64,000 nt of DNA from Candidatus Yanofskyibacteriota bacterium. GTDB taxonomy: Bacteria > Patescibacteria > Paceibacteria > 2-02-FULL-40-12 > IGHO2-12-FULL-4. Shown here one piece after another: positions 43,346 through 51,598 of this stretch. The stretch spans positions 96,449 through 160,448 of the forward strand of contig JACPNK010000005.1 in assembly GCA_016185525.1 (NCBI GenBank), given 5' to 3'. The first letter of the stretch is position 1; each line of letters opens with the position of its first letter. The translations under genes were made by a program, and so were the position numbers. Under the pieces are notes generated by a model. That model did not search any database. It worked only from the letters and a program-made list of their open reading frames with translations, and was not told the DNA's origin.

Positions 43346-43764
43346 GCAAACTCAAAATAGGTTTGTTGATAATTGTCGTCATATTTTTGGTTTTCTTATT
43401 ATCGCCCTGGAGTCTTATTTCTGACTATCTGACAGTCAAAGCAGTCAGAGGAATGATTAGTTACTTAAACGATTACTATGCTACTAATGGCACCTACCCG
43501 ACACACAGTGAATTTTACCAAAGATTTTCGGAAGGATTGAATAACGGGTTATACAAATATAGTTATATAGATATGGTGGGTGCTGCAGACCAGATCGACA
43601 ACATTATTTTAGCCTATCCTACTGACGGACGGAGATTTTTTGCAATCGGCGATCCGGTTTCTGAACTCGGTTTTGTTAGAGGGTATACAATACGTTCATG
43701 TGGTGTTGCTGGTTATACGCAAACAGCTCTGCAGTGTCACTATAGTGATAGAAGCAAGAAATAA
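43342..43764 (+). CDS. small membrane-anchored protein, pilin-like shape
   Basis: 140 residues: a short basic start, one hydrophobic helix (about 5-25), then a domain with MISYLNDYYATNGTYPTHSEF reminiscent of the region after the pilin helix (YYxxNGxYP), and two cysteines near the end. No prepilin cleavage site. Overlaps the sod gene by ATGA. Function unknown. Confidence 0.65.
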   Translation: MSKLKIGLLIIVVIFLVFLLSPWSLISDYLTVKAVRGMISYLNDYYATNGTYPTHSEFYQRFSEGLNNGLYKYSYIDMVGAADQIDNIILAYPTDGRRFFAIGDPVSELGFVRGYTIRSCGVAGYTQTALQCHYSDRSKK

Positions 43765-43768
43765 ACCA

Positions 43769-45115
43769 CTACCTCCATGTTGGCAGCCAAAAAAGAAGAT
43801 TTTGCTCGGGTGCAGTCAGGGGCAGACCGTATGTAAAAGGGGAGAAGAATAAGAAAAACAAAATAGAAAAAAATACAAAAAGGGCAAAAACGCCTTTTTT
43901 GTTTTGTTTATCAAGCAAATAACCTAGAGCTAAGATTGCAAATACCAGAGAAGTAAAGTAGTGGTACAAAAACATAACTCTGCCGACACCGATAAAAGGC
44001 AGCAGATTTATAAAAAAACCGGCCAATATAAAAGAGGAGGTAAAATCAAGCTTCCATTTTTTTATTTTTGGTACTGAAACAATAAGCAGATAAAGTATGG
44101 CTATGGCAGATGACCACCAAATGAAGGGATTGCCCAAAAGATAAATCTTGCTTTCGGTCTGGACTGCGGCTTTGTTCCAGTAGTAAATGGTTCGGGTCAT
44201 AAACGGCCAACTGTACCACTTGCTGCCGTAAGGGTGTACGGCAGTCAGTGTTTTATTGGAACGATACATTTGAAGATTTAGTTCAACAAATTTTTTAAAA
44301 AAACCGATCGGTTTAACTGACAGGTTGCTTTCGTGACTGTTATTAAGCAAAGTTTTTTGGAAACTTGGCGTCATAAAAGCGTTGCCCGGTCCAGACTTGG
44401 GCAAGAGTTTGAAGTGTATGGCAAATATGCCGAGATAGATTACGAACGGAAGCAAGACAAGAGAAGCAAGGTTTAAAGAAAATTCTTTAAGATTCTTCTT
44501 TTGTTTCAGAAGGTCAAACAGTTGGAAAAGTACTATCAGAGCTAAAAATCCCAAACCGGTCCATTTGATTGAGGCGGATAATCCGGCTAATATCCCGGTC
44601 AGCAAAAGCATTCGGAAAGATCGGCTGGACTTATATTTCAAGTAGGCCAAAATTGCACCGAAGCCAAAAATCAGCAGCATTGAATCTAGAAGTATAAAAC
44701 GTGACTGAACGAGAAGGGCATTCTCAAAAATTATAAATAATGACGTCAGTAAGGATATTTTTTTAGAGAAACCCAGCCGCAACGCTAGGAAGAAAACTAC
44801 AAGCGGCAACAGAGTTCCGGCTATAATTGGCAGGAGACGGAGAGCCAAGTAATGCTTGTCTGGAAATACCTCGCCGATATTAGCAAAAGAGAAGCCTGGT
44901 TTAAAACCACTGGCGTAGCCCGCCGCACTTAGTAGAAGTTTGCCAAGCGGCGGGTGTATGTCAAAAAAGTATTCTCCGGTAAAATATCCGGATAAAAATT
45001 TTCCAAAGTGAACTTCGTCAAAAACGGTCTGGTTTGGGTGTCCAAAGCGTATAAAATGAGTAAAAAGGCTTAAGGCCAGAATGATTATAATAAGCGTCTT
45101 TTTATTTTTAAACAT
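43769..45115 (-). CDS. PMT-family glycosyltransferase (GT39-like)
   Basis: 448-residue polytopic membrane protein. N-terminal loop FDEVHFGKFLSGYF...FDIHPPLGKLLL contains the acidic DE and HPP signature of protein O-mannosyltransferases, followed by about ten hydrophobic segments and the C-terminal YHYFTSLVF region typical of PMT-4TMC. Would transfer mannose or another sugar from a polyprenyl carrier to extracytoplasmic protein Ser/Thr residues. Bacterial homologues are known mainly in actinobacteria and candidate phyla. Confidence 0.9.
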   Translation of the reverse strand: MFKNKKTLIIIILALSLFTHFIRFGHPNQTVFDEVHFGKFLSGYFTGEYFFDIHPPLGKLLLSAAGYASGFKPGFSFANIGEVFPDKHYLALRLLPIIAGTLLPLVVFFLALRLGFSKKISLLTSLFIIFENALLVQSRFILLDSMLLIFGFGAILAYLKYKSSRSFRMLLLTGILAGLSASIKWTGLGFLALIVLFQLFDLLKQKKNLKEFSLNLASLVLLPFVIYLGIFAIHFKLLPKSGPGNAFMTPSFQKTLLNNSHESNLSVKPIGFFKKFVELNLQMYRSNKTLTAVHPYGSKWYSWPFMTRTIYYWNKAAVQTESKIYLLGNPFIWWSSAIAILYLLIVSVPKIKKWKLDFTSSFILAGFFINLLPFIGVGRVMFLYHYFTSLVFAILALGYLLDKQNKKGVFALFVFFSILFFLFFSPFTYGLPLTAPEQNLLFWLPTWR

Positions 45116-45131
45116 ATGGTTTGAGGGTTGT

Positions 45132-45159
45132 TTTGCAAAGCTTCCATATATAGTATAAT
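45132..45159 (+). promoter_or_regulatory. promoter for trxB, leaderless
   Basis: TTTGCA, a 16-base spacer, then TATAAT, with the -10 box ending 7 bases before the GTG start codon. Confidence 0.6.
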
Positions 45160-45165
45160 TTAAGC

Positions 45166-46095
45166 GTGGAAAATAAAGAAGTATATGACTTAATTATCAT
45201 TGGCGGTTCAGCGGCGGCAACTTCTGCCGGTATTTATGCCGCGCGGAGAGGCTTAAATTTTAAGATTATAACTAAAGAATTCGGCGGTGAGGTGGCAACT
45301 TCAGGTGAAATCGGCAATTGGCCGGGAGTCAATAAGACAGATGGCATCACTTTGGCTGGGCAGTTTAAGGAGCATTTAAAATATTACGGAATTGAGCCGG
45401 AAGAGGGGGTTGAGGTGGAAAAAGTGATAATAGAGCCAGATGGCAATTTTTTAATTAAATCAAACAATGGGAATTATGCCGCTAAAACAATCATTGTAAC
45501 TACCGGAGTCCATCCGCGCGAACTGGGCGTGACCGGGGAAAAAGAGTTTCGCAACAAAGGAGTCAGTTACTGTACAGTATGTGACGGCCCCCTTTTTGCC
45601 GGCAAAGTTGTGGCTACAATCGGCGGGGGCAATTCGGCTCTGGAGTCTGCCTTGATGTTGACTGACGTCGCTTCAAAAGTTTATGTTATTAACAAAAATA
45701 TGCAGTTCAAGGGCGACCAGATATTGATTGAAAACTTGAACCAAAAGAAAAATGTAGAGATAATTTATAACGCTAAAACTGCTCAAATAGAGGGCAATGA
45801 ATTTGTGACTGGGTTAAAATACAAAACTGAGGACAGTCCTCAGGAGCTAGAGATCAAGGTTGATGGTATTTTTATTCACATTGGCATGGTGCCAAACAGC
45901 GGTTTGGCCCCTGATGGGGTAAAAAAAGACAAGTTTGGTCAGATCGGGGTCAATGCTAATTGTGAGACCAGTATTCAAGGACTTTATGCTGCCGGTGATG
46001 TTACTGATACACCATACAAACAAATTGTCATTGCTGCCGGCATGGGCGCGACAGCGCTTTTGTCGGCTGTTAATTACTTAAATAGAATGAAATGA
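45166..46095 (+). CDS. trxB: thioredoxin reductase
   Basis: 309 residues. FAD motif GGSAAATSAGIYAARRG (about 11-27), redox site CTVCDGPLF (Cys near 136 and 139), NAD(P)H motif IGGGNSALESA and C-terminal GLYAAGDVTD. NADPH-dependent reductase for thioredoxin or the nearby glutaredoxin-like protein. A 17-bp palindrome (45827-45843) adds EDSPQE in a surface loop near residue 221. Overlaps rpiB by ATGA. Confidence 0.96.
   Translation: MENKEVYDLIIIGGSAAATSAGIYAARRGLNFKIITKEFGGEVATSGEIGNWPGVNKTDGITLAGQFKEHLKYYGIEPEEGVEVEKVIIEPDGNFLIKSNNGNYAAKTIIVTTGVHPRELGVTGEKEFRNKGVSYCTVCDGPLFAGKVVATIGGGNSALESALMLTDVASKVYVINKNMQFKGDQILIENLNQKKNVEIIYNAKTAQIEGNEFVTGLKYKTEDSPQELEIKVDGIFIHIGMVPNSGLAPDGVKKDKFGQIGVNANCETSIQGLYAAGDVTDTPYKQIVIAAGMGATALLSAVNYLNRMK
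45827..45843. repeat. in-frame palindrome inside trxB, GAGGACAGTCC family
   Basis: CTGAGGACAGTCCTCAG, identical to the inner arm of the pilD palindrome and sharing the core of the 34265 element. Confidence 0.85.
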
Positions 46096-46586
46096 TTTAC
46101 CTAGGCGCTGACCATCGGGGGTTCGAACTTAAAGAAAAAGCCAAACAATGGCTGTCTGAATTGGGATATCAATATGAAGATTGTGGGGCGTTTGTGTATG
46201 ACAAAGACGACGATTATCCTGACTTTGCTCGGGCGGTAGCGGAAAAAGTCCATCAAGGTTCAACCTTGATGGACAGAGGTATTTTGATTTGCGGGTCTGG
46301 AATTGGTGTCTGTATCGCCGCCAACAAAATTAAAGGCATTCGCGCCGGCACGGCGGCTAGCCCGGAGCAAGTCAAAGCGTCGGTCAACGACGAAGATCTC
46401 AATATTCTTTGCCTGTCAGCAGACTATCTTCCGAATGCCGACCTGCCCGCCAGTCGCCTTGGCTCCAGGCCATGGCAGGCGGGAGTTGCCGCTAAAGAAA
46501 TTATCAAAACTTTCTTGGAAACCAAATTTTCCGGAGAGGAGCGGCATAAGCGGAGAATAGACAAAATTGAACAATTAGAACAATGA
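46092..46586 (+). CDS. rpiB: ribose-5-phosphate isomerase B
   Basis: 164 residues, 15-20 longer than usual. IYLGADHRGFELK (substrate Asp/His), then CGSGIGVCIAANKIKGIRA (phosphate loop, with the base in SGIG), and the C-terminal FSGEERHKRRIDKI. Two extra segments are palindrome-encoded: HQGSTLM near residue 53-60 (46248-46274), between EKV and DRGILICG, and DLPASRLGSRPWQAG near 117-131 (46437-46485). Interconverts ribose-5-P and ribulose-5-P; rpe lies 1.8 kb downstream. Confidence 0.95.
   Translation: MIYLGADHRGFELKEKAKQWLSELGYQYEDCGAFVYDKDDDYPDFARAVAEKVHQGSTLMDRGILICGSGIGVCIAANKIKGIRAGTAASPEQVKASVNDEDLNILCLSADYLPNADLPASRLGSRPWQAGVAAKEIIKTFLETKFSGEERHKRRIDKIEQLEQ
46248..46274. repeat. in-frame palindrome inside rpiB, AAGGTTNAACCTT family
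   Basis: 13-bp perfect stem (GTCCATCAAGGTT and complement) around one central base. The ATCAAGGTT/AACCTTGAT core recurs in fba at 51912-51932. Confidence 0.9.
46437..46485. repeat. second, imperfect palindrome inside rpiB
   Basis: CCCGCC/GGCGGG outer arms enclose GCCTTGG/CCAGGC. It coincides with about 15 residues absent from typical RpiB. Confidence 0.65.
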
Positions 46587-46846
46587 AAAAGATTGTAATT
46601 ATCGTGTTGCTTGCCGTAGTTACTAATTTCATTATTTTTTGGATTACCGGGAATGATTCTTGCCCTAAAGAGCCCGGGGTAGTATCAATTCCAGAATGCG
46701 TTTTTGATATTACAGGAGGTTTGCCCTTAAAATATGACTTGGAAGTATTCGGTAGCAGCACATCATTTCTAGGACTTATAGTTGATATATCATTTTGGAT
46801 TACAGTTATTTATTTGGTAAATAGAGTTTTATTGAATCGAAAATAG
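46583..46846 (+). CDS. small membrane protein, unknown
   Basis: 87 residues with hydrophobic segments at about 3-22 and 63-82 and two cysteines between them (DSCPKEPG...IPECVFD). Overlaps rpiB by ATGA, so translationally coupled. No family recognised. Confidence 0.55.
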   Translation: MKKIVIIVLLAVVTNFIIFWITGNDSCPKEPGVVSIPECVFDITGGLPLKYDLEVFGSSTSFLGLIVDISFWITVIYLVNRVLLNRK

Positions 46847-46871
46847 GCCTAAAATTTTTGTAATCCGACCT

Positions 46872-46900
46872 TTGACTATTATCCGATAATTTGCTAAAAT
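46872..46900 (+). promoter_or_regulatory. promoter for hicBA, leaderless
   Basis: TTGACT, a 17-base spacer, then TAAAAT; the -10 box ends 7 bases before the ATG at 46908. Confidence 0.75.
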
Positions 46901-46907
46901 TCAAGCA

Positions 46908-47168
46908 ATGAAGAAAACATTTAATTCTCAGTACTCAATTTTTCCCATTACTATCGAGCCTATGGGAGAAGGCGGTTATTTTGCTTTTACCGAAACCTTG
47001 CAAGGCGCTCATGCCGAAGGGGAAACGCTGGGTGAGGCGATAGACAATATTAAAGATGTTATTGAAAAACATTTGGAAGTAAGAAAGGAGCACGGGGAAA
47101 ATATCGGAAACTTTGAGATTGGCGTAGAACCCAGGATTTCAATTCCTTTGCCTTTGCTTTCCAAATGA
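46908..47168 (+). CDS. hicB: HicB-type antitoxin
   Basis: 86 residues with the partial RNase H-like fold of HicB: IFPITIEPMGEGGYFAFTETLQGAHAEGETLGEAIDNIKDVI. The C-terminal DNA-binding part is short. Overlaps hicA by ATGA. Gene order antitoxin-toxin. Confidence 0.88.
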   Translation: MKKTFNSQYSIFPITIEPMGEGGYFAFTETLQGAHAEGETLGEAIDNIKDVIEKHLEVRKEHGENIGNFEIGVEPRISIPLPLLSK

Positions 47169-47407
47169 GTAGAAAATTTCCGGCCTTGAATTATAGACAA
47201 ACAGCCAAGGTTGCCAAGCGCCTTGGTTTTTATTTGGTCCGTCGAGCTAAAGGTAGTCATGAAATATGGCGCCGGGAATCTGATAAAAGACAAACCACAA
47301 TTCCTAACCACGGAAACAAAACAATAAAGCGCAGAACATTAAAAGCGATACTTGATGACTTTGGAATTACGTTGGAGGGTTTAAATAAAATTTTGAAAGA
47401 CTTATAA
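47165..47407 (+). CDS. hicA: HicA-type mRNA interferase
   Basis: 80 residues, double-stranded-RNA-binding-like fold. GFYLVRRAKGSHEIWRR carries the catalytic His in GSH, and the tail has HGNKTIKRRTLKAILDDFGI. Toxin of the HicAB pair. Confidence 0.88.
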   Translation: MSRKFPALNYRQTAKVAKRLGFYLVRRAKGSHEIWRRESDKRQTTIPNHGNKTIKRRTLKAILDDFGITLEGLNKILKDL

Positions 47408-47414
47408 TCATTGT

Positions 47415-48386
47415 ATGCCTAAAATTTTTGTAACTCGTCCAATTCCCGATAGCGGAATCAAGCTCTTACAAGAAAAGGGCTGTGAAGTAGTGATCAACGA
47501 GGCGGCTAGGGATAGGGTGGCGACAAAAGAAGAAATATTGGCCGGTGTAAAAGATGCTGACGGCCTGCTTTCAATTTTGACGGAAAAGATTGATACGGAA
47601 ATTATGGATGCGGGTCTGCCGAACTTAAAAATCATTGCCAACTATGCTGTTGGTTTTGACAATATTGACTTGGAAGCCGCCAAGCAACGTAATATTTTGG
47701 TAACTAACACGCCCGGAGTTTTGACAAATACCGTCGCTGAACATACTTTTGCTCTGATGCTGGCTATTGCGCATCGCATTGCCGAAGCTGACAAATTTTC
47801 TAAAGCGGGAATGTATAGAGCTTGGGGTCCGGAATTGCTTTTAGGTACGGACGTTTCGGGAAAAACTTTGGGTGTTGTCGGTTTGGGCAGAATTGGTTCT
47901 CGGGTGGCTTACCACGGTGTAAAAGGTTTTGACATGAAAGTTGTGTATTGTGACCCTAATCGCAACGAAGAATTTGAAAAAGAATTTGGCGCGCAGTATG
48001 TCGCCAATGTTGAGGAAATGCTTTCTTTGTGCGACTTTGTCTCAATACATGTTCCTCTCCTAGATTCAACAAAGCATTTGTTCAACGAAGCCAGATTTAA
48101 ACTGATGAAGCCGACAGCCTACTTGATTAACACATCTCGCGGACCGATTGTGGACGAGCAGGCTCTTGCGAATGCTCTTAAAAAAGGCACAATCAAAGGA
48201 GCGGCGATTGATGTCTTTGAAAACGAGCCGGAAATTACACCAGAGTTGAAAGACTTGGAAAATGTAATTTTAACTCCCCACATTGCTTCGGCTACCGAAG
48301 AAACGAGGCAGGCGATGTCGCGTTTGGCCGCCGAAAATATAATTGAAGCTTTGGAAGGCAGAGTCCCGCCAAATTTGATTAAATAG
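47415..48386 (+). CDS. D-2-hydroxyacid dehydrogenase, glyoxylate/glycerate type
   Basis: 323 residues. NAD(P) motif VGLGRIGSRVA (about residues 154-164), catalytic Arg in NTSRGPIVDE, Glu in ENEPE and His in LTPHIASAT. Pattern fits glyoxylate/hydroxypyruvate reductase (GyaR-like). The -10-like TATAAT at 47403-47408, 6 bases before the ATG, suggests a leaderless start. Followed 2 bases later by rpe. Confidence 0.9.
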   Translation: MPKIFVTRPIPDSGIKLLQEKGCEVVINEAARDRVATKEEILAGVKDADGLLSILTEKIDTEIMDAGLPNLKIIANYAVGFDNIDLEAAKQRNILVTNTPGVLTNTVAEHTFALMLAIAHRIAEADKFSKAGMYRAWGPELLLGTDVSGKTLGVVGLGRIGSRVAYHGVKGFDMKVVYCDPNRNEEFEKEFGAQYVANVEEMLSLCDFVSIHVPLLDSTKHLFNEARFKLMKPTAYLINTSRGPIVDEQALANALKKGTIKGAAIDVFENEPEITPELKDLENVILTPHIASATEETRQAMSRLAAENIIEALEGRVPPNLIK

Positions 48387-48387
48387 C

Positions 48388-49020
48388 ATGGTAGAAATTA
48401 TTCCTTCAATTTTAGTAAAAACAAAAGAAGAATTTTTAAACAAGATTTTAGCGGTTGAAAACATATCTGAACGGGTTCACCTTGACATTGCTGATGGTAT
48501 TTTTGTGCCCAATATGACCATCAGCGGTTTTGAGGAAGTTGAGAGCATTGAGACCAATTTGAAGATAGACGTCCATCTTATGGTTTCAAAACCTGAAAAC
48601 CATATTATTCGTTGGCTGGAGACTCCGGTTGACTCCATCACTTTTCATATAGAGGCGACTCAAAAAGCTCAAGAAATTATTGAAAAAGCCAAAGAGGCGG
48701 ACAGAAGAGTTGGGATTGCTCTTAACCCGGAGACGCCTATATCGGCACTGGCGACTTTTATAGACCAGATTGACTTTGTTCATTTTATGACTGTGGAACC
48801 TGGTTTTTACGGAGGACAATTTGTTGAATCGGTTTTGGACAAGATGTCTGACTTCTTTTATTTTTATCCTGATAAGCCAATTTCCGTAGACGGCGGTGTT
48901 AATCCGGAAACTGCTCCGAAGTTGATCCAGGCGGGAGCGAATATGTTGGTGGCGGGAAGTTATATATGGAACAGTGGAAATATAACCGAAGCAATCGAAA
49001 AAATAAGAAATGACATTTAG
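48388..49020 (+). CDS. rpe: ribulose-phosphate 3-epimerase
   Basis: 210 residues, TIM barrel. HLDIADGIFVPNMTI (metal His/Asp), DVHLMVSKPE, then MTVEPGFYGGQF and the second catalytic Asp in SVDGGVNPETAP. Interconverts ribulose-5-P and xylulose-5-P, matching rpiB nearby. Confidence 0.95.
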   Translation: MVEIIPSILVKTKEEFLNKILAVENISERVHLDIADGIFVPNMTISGFEEVESIETNLKIDVHLMVSKPENHIIRWLETPVDSITFHIEATQKAQEIIEKAKEADRRVGIALNPETPISALATFIDQIDFVHFMTVEPGFYGGQFVESVLDKMSDFFYFYPDKPISVDGGVNPETAPKLIQAGANMLVAGSYIWNSGNITEAIEKIRNDI

Positions 49021-49049
49021 TTGGTAAATTAAACATTGCATATTAATTT

Positions 49050-49241
49050 ATGAAAGTTTTGGGAATAATAATTTACTTTGTCATTGCCGCATGGTTTATA
49101 TTTATAGGCATTGGTTTCATCTCCGAAGATCTATTTAGACCGGGTAGTTTTAGAAATGGGAGTGAAAAGGGTTACTTTTTACTTGCTATCGCTGTACTAT
49201 TTATTTGGCGAGTAGTGGCCATTATTAAAAGAAAAAGATAA
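49050..49241 (+). CDS. small membrane protein, unknown
   Basis: 63 residues, two hydrophobic helices (about 3-24 and 42-58) with a polar linker and a basic C-terminus. Two bases before the PfkB gene. Confidence 0.5.
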   Translation: MKVLGIIIYFVIAAWFIFIGIGFISEDLFRPGSFRNGSEKGYFLLAIAVLFIWRVVAIIKRKR

Positions 49242-49243
49242 TT

Positions 49244-50221
49244 ATGTACGACATAATCACAATCGGTTCTGCCACACGGGATGTTTTTTTGAGAGCGGAG
49301 GGTTTTGAGTTGCGGAAACATGAAGATTCGCCATCTGGCGTTGAACAGTGTTTTCCTTTGGGTTCCAAAATTGAAGTAAAAGAAATAACTTTTACCACCG
49401 GCGGGGGCGGAACGAATGCGGCGGTAACCTTTGCCAGACAGGGATTGAAAACGGCCTGCATCGGTTCGGTTGCTGATGACATAAACGGCAAAGAAATTCT
49501 GGAGGAACTGAAAAAAGAAAAAGTTGAAACTAAATTTTTTCAGAAAAATGCTTCAGGGCATACTGCTTATTCGGTCATATTTATCCATCCAAACGCCGAA
49601 AGAACAATTTTAAGCTACAAGGGCGAAGGCCAAAACCTCAACGCCGAAGAAACTCTTTTCAAAAAGATTAAAACAAAATGGCTGTTTCTTAACAGTCTGG
49701 GCGGCAATTATGAATTATTGGAGAAAGCAGTTTTGTGGGCTAAAGAAAATAGCGTCAAAATCGCCTCAAACCCCGGAGGCAAGGAACTGGCGTATGGTTT
49801 GGAAAAGTTGAAAGTTCTTTTGGAAAACGGCGACATCATAATTATGAATCAAGAGGAAGCGGCGCGTCTTGCCGGCGTTAACTATGAAAATGAAAGTGAA
49901 ATTTTCCAAGCCATGGACAAAGTTGTGAAGGGCATTTTCGTTATGACTAAAGGACACGAAGGCGTTGCCGTTTCTGACGGCAAAAATATTTACAAAGCCG
50001 GTGTGCCGGATTCGCCCATAGTTGAACGCACGGGCGCCGGCGATGCTTTCAGTTCGGGCTTTGTTTCGGAGTTTATCAGAAGCGGTGATGTTGCTAAAGC
50101 TATACAGCTGGCAACAGCCAATGCTTCTTCGGTTGTAACAAAAGTCGGCTCTAAGGCGGGGATATTAAAAGAAGGCGATTGGGGGCCATGGCCGTTAGTT
50201 GAAGTTAAAACAAATTTCTAA
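49244..50221 (+). CDS. PfkB-family carbohydrate kinase
   Basis: 325 residues. The TTGGGGTNAAVTFARQGL signature near residue 45-62 and VERTGAGDAFSSGFV (catalytic Asp and anion hole, near residue 260) define the ribokinase/PfkB family. Substrate is not predictable; the neighbours (rpiB, rpe, fba) suggest a sugar-phosphate role. Confidence 0.92.
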   Translation: MYDIITIGSATRDVFLRAEGFELRKHEDSPSGVEQCFPLGSKIEVKEITFTTGGGGTNAAVTFARQGLKTACIGSVADDINGKEILEELKKEKVETKFFQKNASGHTAYSVIFIHPNAERTILSYKGEGQNLNAEETLFKKIKTKWLFLNSLGGNYELLEKAVLWAKENSVKIASNPGGKELAYGLEKLKVLLENGDIIIMNQEEAARLAGVNYENESEIFQAMDKVVKGIFVMTKGHEGVAVSDGKNIYKAGVPDSPIVERTGAGDAFSSGFVSEFIRSGDVAKAIQLATANASSVVTKVGSKAGILKEGDWGPWPLVEVKTNF

Positions 50222-50241
50222 TTATTCTAATTGCTCTAATT

Positions 50242-50301
50242 AACCTAAATAATAACTAAGTCCCCAATTCTAAAATGTCTAAAATACTTAGTTATTAGGT
50301 T
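50242..50301. repeat. intergenic inverted repeat upstream of the 50329 gene
   Basis: AATAACTAAGT/ACTTAGTTATT 11-bp stem plus AACCT/AGGTT, separated by a 4-base bulge and a 24-base loop. It could be a terminator-like hairpin or an operator; no T-tract follows. Confidence 0.6.
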
Positions 50302-50328
50302 ATTAGGATTTATTTAGGTCAACTTACT

Positions 50329-51585
50329 GTGGTCTTTGCCCACGAAAAACTTGCGAGGATTTTACGCACTAAACCAGAAGTGCTTTTAAGTTTGGAAGAA
50401 AAAATGAACTCTCTTACCGGTAAAAGCGGGGTTATGGAAAAAATATTGATAGAGAACGATATTTTGGTAAAACGTACTTTGAGCGAATTGGGTTTGTCTG
50501 AAGCCGGACTTAAGGCCGAGAAGGTTTATGATGCTTTAGTTGCCAGAATTGAGTATATGGATAAGGATTTATATAACTTTTTAGGCAGACCAATTCTTTC
50601 TGAAATGTCAGGTGTTTGCGGAAAACTTTGCGAAACCTCTCTGTTTTTAAACAAACCTAAAACCGGTTTTTTTATCAAAAAAGAGAAAGCTGTTGAAATG
50701 CTGGAAAAATTTCCACCACAAAATTTGCTGGACCATTTCGGCTATAAAACGGCCGAAGAGCTTGTTCGGAAAGAAGGCTTCTCGTCTGTCGTCTCGGCAT
50801 TGCGCTTTGCTCAGGACTCAAAATGGATGCATGAGTTTTTTGATAGGGCATATAATGAGCTTACAGCCGAAGATTTTGAAGAACGTGAAGTTGAGCTGAA
50901 AGTTTTGGAAACTAAGTGGCTGGATGTGGCGGAAAAATTTTTGGAAAAGAAATACCACAATGTCAGCCATCTTAAAGAATTTGGCGTTATTTTTATTATT
51001 CCGTTGGAAATAGACACCAAAGGGGAAACCCTGAGAATGTTTACTTTGATACTCCACTACCTCAATGAGGTGCCTTTTTATTCAAAACTTTTCAAAAAGT
51101 TTTCTGTGGAGGAAAATTTTCCTCCTAAATTAAAATCACTGCTGCGTGGTGACGTTGCAGAAGGGCCGGCGCCCGACAATGCCGTCAGAATTGTTCAACG
51201 GTATCTCGCCAAGGACGACAAAAATGACTTTAGGCTTTTTGAGCCGCATATCAATCCCGAGGCCGAACACTGGTACAAAGCGGAAACTGATTTGGCAAAC
51301 TTGAACTCTGTGCCTGAGGAAAAAGGGCGCGCTACGGGTTACTGGCGCGGGTTGGATTTTGTCGGCGACTTTTTTCCGGACGGGTTGGAAAAAGGCGAAA
51401 AAGAAAATTTAGTGAGTTTTGACCTTATTGACTTGGTTATGTCTTTGGTTAAGAAAGGAGAAATAAAATACTTATATCACCAGCAAGAAGCTCTCTGGAA
51501 TAAGATTTTTATAGAATATCTTGGAAGGGAAAAGTTAAATGAACTAGTTGAAGAGAATATAGTTAGTGGGTTTATAAAATTTTAA
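50329..51585 (+). CDS. conserved-looking hypothetical protein
   Basis: 418 residues, soluble, no signal or membrane segments, and no family I recognise. Helix-rich with many charged residues; notable stretches are LLDHFGYKTAEELVRKEGFSSVVSALRFAQDSKWMHEFFD (overview of residues about 130-170) and HINPEAEHWYKAETDLANL. Begins at GTG. Its place between the PfkB kinase and fba suggests a link to sugar-phosphate metabolism, but this is only context. Confidence 0.65.
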   Translation: MVFAHEKLARILRTKPEVLLSLEEKMNSLTGKSGVMEKILIENDILVKRTLSELGLSEAGLKAEKVYDALVARIEYMDKDLYNFLGRPILSEMSGVCGKLCETSLFLNKPKTGFFIKKEKAVEMLEKFPPQNLLDHFGYKTAEELVRKEGFSSVVSALRFAQDSKWMHEFFDRAYNELTAEDFEEREVELKVLETKWLDVAEKFLEKKYHNVSHLKEFGVIFIIPLEIDTKGETLRMFTLILHYLNEVPFYSKLFKKFSVEENFPPKLKSLLRGDVAEGPAPDNAVRIVQRYLAKDDKNDFRLFEPHINPEAEHWYKAETDLANLNSVPEEKGRATGYWRGLDFVGDFFPDGLEKGEKENLVSFDLIDLVMSLVKKGEIKYLYHQQEALWNKIFIEYLGREKLNELVEENIVSGFIKF

Positions 51586-51598
51586 TGGCAAAATCCAA

